DNA of 64,000 nt, taken from positions 215,001 to 279,000 of the forward strand of contig JAOPHQ010002854.1 of NCBI GenBank assembly GCA_030340625.1. Direction: 5' to 3'. Shown one piece after another: positions 57,385-64,000 of this stretch. This DNA comes from Merluccius polli. Its lineage: Eukaryota > Chordata > Actinopteri > Gadiformes > Merlucciidae. The position numbers and the translations under genes are program-made. The notes below the pieces were generated by a model. The model searched no databases and was not told the origin of the DNA. It saw only the letters and a program-made list of their open reading frames with translations. The first letter of the stretch is position 1. Each line of letters starts with the position of its first letter.

Positions 57385-60299
57385 AATGCTGGGTGTAATC
57401 AGGTCTCGCTGTAATATTAATCTCTGTAATTAGGCCTACTTTTAATCAGTTCTATCCTCCCTCTTCTCTTCCCCTCTCCTCCTCTCGCGATTCAACCTCT
57501 CTCTCTCCCTCTCCCTCTCTCTTTCTCCTCTCTTGTTTTGAGGACAGTGTGTGTAGCCTATATTTTCTCTTTTCCCAGAGACAGTGTTGCAGGGGGAACA
57601 GGGGTCTCAGGAGGGCTATACTGTAGGCTCTGTCGGTGCTATGGCGTACGGCACAGAGACGATTTCAACCGATTTCTTCAGCCGGCCATTATGGGTGCCC
57701 ATCCCCGACGCCGGCCACTGCTGGCTTTGTTAAATTCAACAGAAAAGACAGAGATTACGGAAATAAGTAAGCGGAGGAGAGGAGAGGAGAGGAGGGGGGG
57801 GGGGCTGAAGCGGAGGCTCGGTGGGAGATTGCGTTGCAGGAAACAGAATTAAACAGTGACAATGTAATACAATTTTAACATCAGTGCGATTACAGACTGT
57901 AACAGGCGAACAGGCAGATAGAGTCGTGTGAAAGACGGCGGAAATAGAAAGTGTCGAGAATACAATAAAATTGAATTAAATGTTGAAGAATAGAAAGTAT
58001 TAGAAAGTTTTTTTGTTGAGAACATACTGAGACTGAACTGCTCCTCCGGTCCCTGGCTGGCGACTAAAGCCGCCATAATGAGTTCCAGGGGATATAAAAA
58101 ACACTTTCTCCTCTCAGTGCATACAGCCACACACAAAAAGTATGAGAAACTCCTAATGGAGACTTTCTGGGTCAGGCGAAACCACTCTTACCCACAGTTT
58201 CTTTTGTTCTGTTATTCTTTGTGCTTCCTTTAACAGTGGATATGTTAAATTATTAACCAGATTTAAAATGAAACTGAAATTGGAGTCAAGACTTTGGCTG
58301 TGCAAATTGTTTTCATTAGCCAAATGTTTCACAAGAGCGCAATTTGAAATGAGGCATTTCGTTTAACAGTGCGTTCATTTAACAGCACTTTATTACCTTT
58401 TTTTGCATTTGCATTTATTTTAAACAGTAAACCCTGCAAAAGTTACAGTTAACCATAAATTACTGCTCAAGACCTTGAGTTAGCAGGCCTGGATGCTGGC
58501 CAGGTGTTTTGATTATGATTATGGGTATAAGCATACTTTAGACATTGGATTATTTTCATGTTTGAGCAAATCTCTCCATCTCCAGCATTACTGGAGGCGC
58601 ATGTTGAGTGATCTGCATCCTATAAACATGTTCAGATTTTTCAAATTTATTTCAGTCAGTTATTTTTAAGTGCAGATGATTTCTAGGAAAAATCAAATCA
58701 AAAATTCAAACTTGCACTGCAAACACAGCCATAATAAACACACGCATTCTGGTTCAGTTCATTTCAGTTAATTTCCAACGCACTATTCTGAAAGAAAGAA
58801 ACCCTAAAAACACAGCGTATTCAGTGTATTCCCAAGATAGCACAATGTCATAGATCGTCTTTGAGAAAAGGACCAGGACCTATTTATATGGTACAGCGGA
58901 TGAGCCCCTTCAGGTGCTCACACCATGTGAGGATCAAAGTGTTCGGAGGAGTGTGTTAGCGAACTGTCAAGCTGTGACCCGCTCACCCTCTCCTCTCCTG
59001 ACATTTCCTGCTCTGCTCTTTTGGGTTTTTTTTCATACTTGGCTCATTTTGTCATGCTGTTTTCCATGCCCAGTTGCGATTGTCATTCTTCTCCTTCTTC
59101 TTGTGTCTTCCTCCCTGTCACATTCTGTCTTTCATCTCCGCCCTCTGTGTTGTCGCCTCAAACCCATGACCTCATCTCGCTTCCTGTTATATCACCCCTC
59201 TCCTCTGCTGTCTGTCCACGTCAATCTCCTCTCCTCTCCTCCCCTTCTATAGCCTCAAGACTCACCCTTTTCTGTCCTCTCTTCTCTCCGCAGCTCCCCT
59301 CACCCTCCCTCTTCTCCTCTCCTCTCCTCTCCACTCATTCCTCCCATCCTCTCCATTCCTTCCCCAGATTTTTCTCTTCCCCCCCAATCACAGAGAGGAT
59401 TTATAGGAGTGACAGCCCCTCATGCCGCCAAGCCGGAATTCTTCTCACTCTTCTGCACACAAGCAACAAACATGTTTTTTTCCTTGCGAGTCTGGTGACA
59501 GATTGAAATGACAGTGGCAGACACAGAATGATACTAAGGATATGTAGGAATCTGACAATGTTGAGACACAACGGCCCCATTTACATGAGAGAAATATCTA
59601 GATTCAACAACCCTTTTTTAATCTAGTTTGAAGGCCTATAGATTAAAAAACTCATCTGTTCACAAGGCATAAAATTGATCAGTTTTAATTTTCTAAGCAA
59701 ACATTTCCCAATAGCTAGATAATAGCCAGATGATCTCCTGAACAATATCAAATTGTACCTTGGCGATTGATTTAATTTCAGTAGGATGTGATTTTCAAGA
59801 CCATTCATCAGGAGTTTCAATAATAAACACACATATTCTTAACCATTCCCCAATTAACCATTAGCCAACCACTTAACCAATTAAATTTTTAATTGGTTAA
59901 GTCAAATTAAAGATTTGAGAGTTGTACAGAGAAAGATTTTGTAAATAAACAACCCAAAATACATCCCCTCCCTCTCTGCTCCCTCCTCCCCTCCCTACGA
60001 CATTGATAAGTGTTCACACACCTGTGATTGACAGGCAAGATGTATTCCCCGAACCAATCAGGGACGAAATGCACTGATCAGAAACGAGCCCGGGAGCAGT
60101 CTAAAATCGAAATGGTCTCGTATACAGAAGCAGGCGCAGTCAACTGAGCTTCTCTCAGAGGATTTCACTCACTATTAGCTGACGGCTGGGCATTGCCCTT
60201 TTAACAAATTACACTCAAATGATAGCTCTTAAATCTAATACCTACTGCACCTTTAACCACAGCAAAGGTTGTTTTTATTCTCTTTCAATTGCTTCGCAG

Positions 60300-60449
60300 G
60301 AAACATCAGGAACACAGAGCGTCTCAGCTACGAAAAGCAGCAGAGCTACATGATCACAGTGATGGCCTTTGACTGCGGCCAGAGGAGCTCCAAGGAGAGC
60401 GTGGCGGTGCACATCGACGTCAAGCCCGTCTGCAAATCCGGCTGGCAAG
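60300..60449 (+). CDS. clstn2: Calsyntenin-2 exon 6 (end of cadherin repeat 2)
   Basis: This 150-base exon is phase 1 on both sides, so skipping it would keep the frame. After the split Gly it reads NIRNTERLSYEKQQSYMITV, then MAFDCGQRSSKESVAVHIDV and KPVCKSGWQ. The order NTExLSY, AxDCGQ, VxVDVKPVCKxGWQ is that of CLSTN2; CLSTN1 ends this block with IKPTCTPGWQG. It completes the second cadherin repeat. AFDCG replaces the usual AYDCG, a conservative change. The acceptor is TTGCTTCGCAG and the donor is CAAG before GTCAGA. The following exon, which should start with a sequence like WTKRIEYxPG, is not found before base 64000, so intron 6 is longer than 3.5 kb. Confidence 0.94.
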
Positions 60450-63095
60450 GTCAGAGTCGAGTAACTGCACACGAAAAAGATAAAGGTGTTTGTTGTTCCT
60501 TAACAAGCGGTAAACGAAATGTGCTTCCATCTATGGTGTTCGTGGAAAAAAAACCGAAAAGAAACGAGGTCATTCTTTTTTTTTTTCTTCTTTTTTTTTT
60601 CTCAAATTGATATGAGACATCGAGGGGAGAAATAGAAAATTAATGGAAAGAGGAAGAAAGAAAGTCATGCAATGAACGCAAGAAAGAGAGTAAGTAATAT
60701 AAAAAAAAAAGAAATAAAGAATGATAGACTGAACGAAAGAGAAAAAAAAGAAAGAGAAAGACAAACGCTCATATATCTAGAAAGTCTCTGTAGTAAATGT
60801 GTGGACCTGACAGGGACGGGGGTGGGTGGGTGGGGGGGTGGGGGGGGCAGAATGAGAGCCGGGCAGATCTTGCAGGGCTTTACACTGGCTCAACTGTCTC
60901 GCTAGTCCGTCTCTCCTGCTGCCAGACCTGACAGCGTCTCCTGAGGACGCCTCCATCTCGGGGAATCGGGGCGGAGCGAGAAATTGTGAGAATTCGCATT
61001 GGGAGAGAAAACAATAAAAGAACGATGCAACTCCAAAACAAAAACACCAAAAATGAAGGCAGGCAAAGTGTTTGTTCTTGTTTTAAGAGTAATACAGCAA
61101 TAAGAGTCTTCTCCATATTCATTAGGCGTCTAGCTTCCTCGTGGCTTCATGTTTGTTTTGTTCTCATTTTCTATGCAAAGCTGCCTGTCACTGCTGTCAA
61201 CAACGGTGTGTGTCAACCACACTTAGTCCACAGTGCTGGCCTGGCCGGTTCCATTGCTCTAAGGCTCTGGAGAGTAGGCCTGGACCCGGTACCATTAAGA
61301 CCACCGGGGTCATTGTCGTCTCTAACCCAACGGTTGTATCTGTATCTTAATAAGAGACACGTCACATCGGCTGGGAATGATTGAAACAATATTTAACACA
61401 AAGTGAATTCACGTGGATGTCAAGCAATGACAGACAGATGTGAGAATGTCATCCAAAGACCTAATAGCAATATGTTATATGTTTTTAGTTCATTTCCATC
61501 AGGTGGTGTGTGAGCCTCCTGAAGCCAACCTAAATCTCGCGAGCTCGCCCCTCGGTTTTGCCTTGAGATATTAGTCTGGAACCAGCTTGGCTCCGAAAAA
61601 AGTGTTTTATTTGTCAAAAGTACAGTCTGACACAGGGTCATTCTGGACAGCCAAGTTCTTGTGAGGCAAGCGACATCTAAGTAGTAACCATTAGAAAGAA
61701 AAATATGAAATTACTAAGAGTCACAAATAAGCCAAAGATAGCAGAAATCAACAAAGAATGTGACAAGAAAGCAAAAATATACATAACAATAACAATAAAA
61801 CATGAGCAGCGGTTCCATGCAGGTGCCGATGTTGTGAGTTTTGTAGATTTCTATTTACAAAATGGATATAGTGATATTTATGCTGCTGCTCTATGCAGTT
61901 TTTTTTTTTAAAGGCAATACGTTTTTACTTCAATGAAAATGGTAGCGCTAACGTTCGCTCATGGTGTTTACTCTGAAAATACCACACTTCAATATACTTC
62001 ATCCGGATTGCCGGGTCCGACTGATTGAATCCAATTGGCTGCGAGCTAAAATAAGGTTGACTGATGCCGTCCCGCAACAAACACTGCCGACGGCAGACTT
62101 TCCAGACCTAATGGGCTAAGTGAATGTGGTTAGGCTAGCAGTCTTCTTCATCAACTCCTCAGGAAAGCTGCTGGCTGGAGTCCCAGGGTTGGGACAATAG
62201 AGAGACGTGAAGGCAGGGACAGGTCACTATTGACTTGGTGTCGATGGATCAGAAGGTCCACCTGGGCTTTAATATCGGTGATGCCCTGAACGCATCTCAC
62301 TTTGGCATCTTGTCCAACCACTCAAGACATTTAGGAGATTGCCTTCCCTGTATGAGATTTCTATGGTGAAGTTATGCACATTGTGCACAAGTTACATTCT
62401 TGGGTTATTTTCATTTCATAACTAGTCTGCAGCTTGCAGAAGCAGAGGCTTTTTTTTTTGGTATGTCGCTGATGTTTGTTGTTATTCTGCCGTCAGATAT
62501 GAATCATACCTCAATTTCAACAAGGTCTCCTGAGGAAAGAAAGAAAAAATAAAGAGAAAGAAATACCAAAGAGAGGGAAGTGGGGACCTGAAATTGCACA
62601 GTGCTTTCAGGAAAGGCCGCCAGAGAATTGGGCTCTCTGGACATACAGCGCTGACCCAAGAGCCCTCTCGGGTATATGAACACTCTGTATATGCAAAAAT
62701 GTCTTCCTTTACATACGTATACATCAAATTCAGATGGTCTCCCCAAACCAGTAATATGCAGTCGTGGGATCAGAGAGCCCTCTGCGCATTCAGCTTACAA
62801 CCTCATTAATGTTGCATGGAAAATAATGATTTGGGTCGTAAAAAGGCCATAAGGGTTAATACTTAGACCACACTAGTTATTATGTATGAATAATACAAAA
62901 TCCAATGATGCGTTTAAAATAATCATAGGATGCTCTTCTGAGCCCATGGAGGACGGTCTGTGTCCTCTGTTTAATTTTTCACCTTTTTGCATTTTTTGCT
63001 TTGGGACAATCCCTATGGTATTCAAATATGGATTAGCCCCATATTACCATGTAACCTATCCAGACCTCATAAACATACATGCCCGAAAGGTCTTT

Positions 63096-63165
63096 ATCTC
63101 TCTCTCCCTCGCTCTCTCTCTCTCTCTCTCGCTCTCTCTCCCTCTCACTCTCACTCTCACTCTCA
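63096..63165. repeat. (CT)n / CACTCT microsatellite
   Basis: CT-rich tract ending in four CACTCT units. Confidence 0.9.
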
Positions 63166-63256
63166 TTAAGTCTATTTCTCAAAGCCTAGTCTTTCCACAG
63201 CACTTCTTCAGCTCAAGGACCAGAAGATTTGATATGTTTCTGCTCACACTCTTCAA

Positions 63257-63282
63257 CACACACACGCACACACACACACGCA

Positions 63283-63316
<34 letters not shown>
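63257..63316. repeat. (CA)n microsatellite
   Basis: About 28 CA units with occasional CG. Confidence 0.95.
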
Positions 63317-63319
<3 letters not shown>

Positions 63320-63759
63320 GCGCTCATGTATGTGTATGCATCTTTGATTTGATGTCTCAAGTGGATGTGTATTAATGGGTAGTCTGACTGACACTTCTTC
63401 TGAAAAGGATATAGTTCAGATCTATTCACATAATGGCTCTCGGTGGTACTCAACAGTTTATTTATAGTGTTATAAATAAAGTATTTATAGTGTTATAAAT
63501 AAACTCAAGCACACACGTGACATGAAGACACACTCCTAACCGCCACACTGACAGTGGCCATGCTGTTGTTTGGGCTAATAAATAATGGGTAAAAAAACAA
63601 CTACATTTTTCAATGTATTTTTATTTTTTTTTGTATATTTTAATTTTTTTTGGATGACTTAACATTGTATTGAACCCAAGCAGCCATGACCGCCTGTTTG
63701 TGAAGGCCTTGCGGATGCGACTAACATGTAGTTCCTGTAGGTCCTGTTTGTTTTATTTC

Positions 63760-63845
63760 ATTAAAACATTATTAAGATTTGAATATTAATTCAGAGTTTT
63801 GGCCATAGACTACTGCGAGGCGGCCATTCAATTCCCGCCCCCAAA
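63760..63845. repeat. Unnamed dispersed repeat, related to 43340-43440
   Basis: ATTATTAAGATTTGAATATTAATTC followed by TTTTGGCCATAGACTACTG and GAGGCGGCCATTCAATTCCC, in the same order and strand as the copy in intron 2. Confidence 0.6.
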
Positions 63846-64000
63846 TATGGATGATTTCTGCTGCTGCGGTCTTGTGTGAACCAATGGGTGATGTCATATT
63901 TTTTACAGTATTTTTTTCAGTCTTTGGTTGAAACCCGAGAGTCATTGTAGTGTGTATACACTATATTTGTATACGATATTTATACTCTGTATACACTTAA

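Larger units (their letters stand above)
51691..60299 (+). other. clstn2: clstn2 intron 5
   Basis: Phase-1 intron of 8.6 kb. The first half is occupied by a decayed LINE (52.1-55.4 kb). The rest has an unnamed element near 55.8-56.4 kb, (GA)n/(CA)n at 56611-56671, (GT)n at 57330-57383 and a long CT-rich stretch at 58980-59390. In 57850-58970 and 59500-60240 I see only unique-looking AT-rich sequence. Confidence 0.85.
18258..60449 (+). other. clstn2: clstn2 gene span visible in this window (partial gene)
   Basis: This is the extent of securely identified clstn2 exons. Joined in silico the five exons give one open frame of about 225 codons that covers the extracellular N-terminus and both cadherin repeats. 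Intron sizes are about 31.2, 1.28, 0.40 and 8.6 kb, following phase order 1, 2, 0, 1. The missing parts are exon 1 (possibly at 5086) and everything downstream: the LNS-like domain, the transmembrane helix and the acidic cytoplasmic tail. Teleosts often keep duplicate clstn genes, and the a or b paralogue cannot be decided here. Confidence 0.9.
60450..64000 (+). other. clstn2: clstn2 intron 6 (start only)
   Basis: This segment begins with the donor GTCAGA after exon 6 and runs to the end of the window without a recognisable next exon. It contains T- and A-rich stretches (60570-60760), a G-rich patch at 60816-60850, (CT)n at 63096-63165, (CA)n at 63257-63315 and a dispersed repeat at 63760-63845. 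In 61000-62450 and 62800-63080 no feature was recognised. Confidence 0.8.

Noticed and set aside
60450..64000. clstn2 exon 7 (expected to begin near WTKRIEYxPG)
   Set aside because: No matching peptide with AG/GT borders was found in any frame before the window end.

Overview
This window looks like vertebrate, most likely teleost, nuclear DNA. It carries part of one large multi-exon gene on the + strand, and almost everything else is intron, flank, mobile-element remnant or tandem repeat. The fish inference rests on three things: the protein sequence, the fish-type elements (an L2-like LINE with a TTATT-type tail, hAT-type miniature elements, tRNA-derived SINE remnants) and the extreme density of (CA)n, (GA)n and poly-G/C tracts. 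That repeat density recalls gadiform (cod-like) genomes, but the species is an inference only.

Gene: five exons are recognisable as calsyntenin-2 (clstn2), a type I synaptic membrane protein with two N-terminal cadherin repeats. They are exon 2 (18258-18380), exon 3 (49610-49805), exon 4 (51082-51193), exon 5 (51594-51690) and exon 6 (60300-60449). All have AG/GT borders and compatible phases (1, 2, 0, 1), and together they read without a stop from NKHKPWIETSYHG to KPVCKSGWQ. They encode the linker into cadherin repeat 1, all of cadherin repeat 1, and cadherin repeat 2. The LNS/laminin-G-like part, transmembrane segment and cytoplasmic tail must lie downstream of base 64000. A signal-peptide-coding candidate for exon 1 lies at 5086-5188, but its junction residue is not the expected one, so it is tentative.

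Layout: 1-5085 is upstream flank with CA/ATA microsatellites. The 5.2-18.3 kb segment (putative intron 1) holds a ~207-bp near-perfect hairpin, a 27-bp minisatellite, a tandemly doubled tRNA-like SINE, a ~1-kb AGC/AGT satellite and an 837-bp long-TIR element. Intron 2 (18.4-49.6 kb) opens with a ~35-bp minisatellite that begins at the exon 2 splice donor. It continues with a 600-bp polypurine tract, an L2-like LINE split by a hAT-type element with an 8-bp target duplication, a 521-bp element with a 9-bp target duplication, a 263-bp hAT-type miniature element, a 5x40-bp minisatellite and several perfect palindromes. Intron 5 (51.7-60.3 kb) holds a badly decayed second LINE with ORF1- and ORF2-like remains. 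Intron 6 begins at 60450 and runs to the window end.

No bacterial-type gene, rRNA, intact tRNA gene, CRISPR array or intact mobile-element gene was found. Most long open frames are translations of dinucleotide or minisatellite repeats. The features that most deserve a second look are the exon 2 splice sites embedded in tandem repeats, the two large inverted-repeat structures, and the small transposons with exact target duplications.
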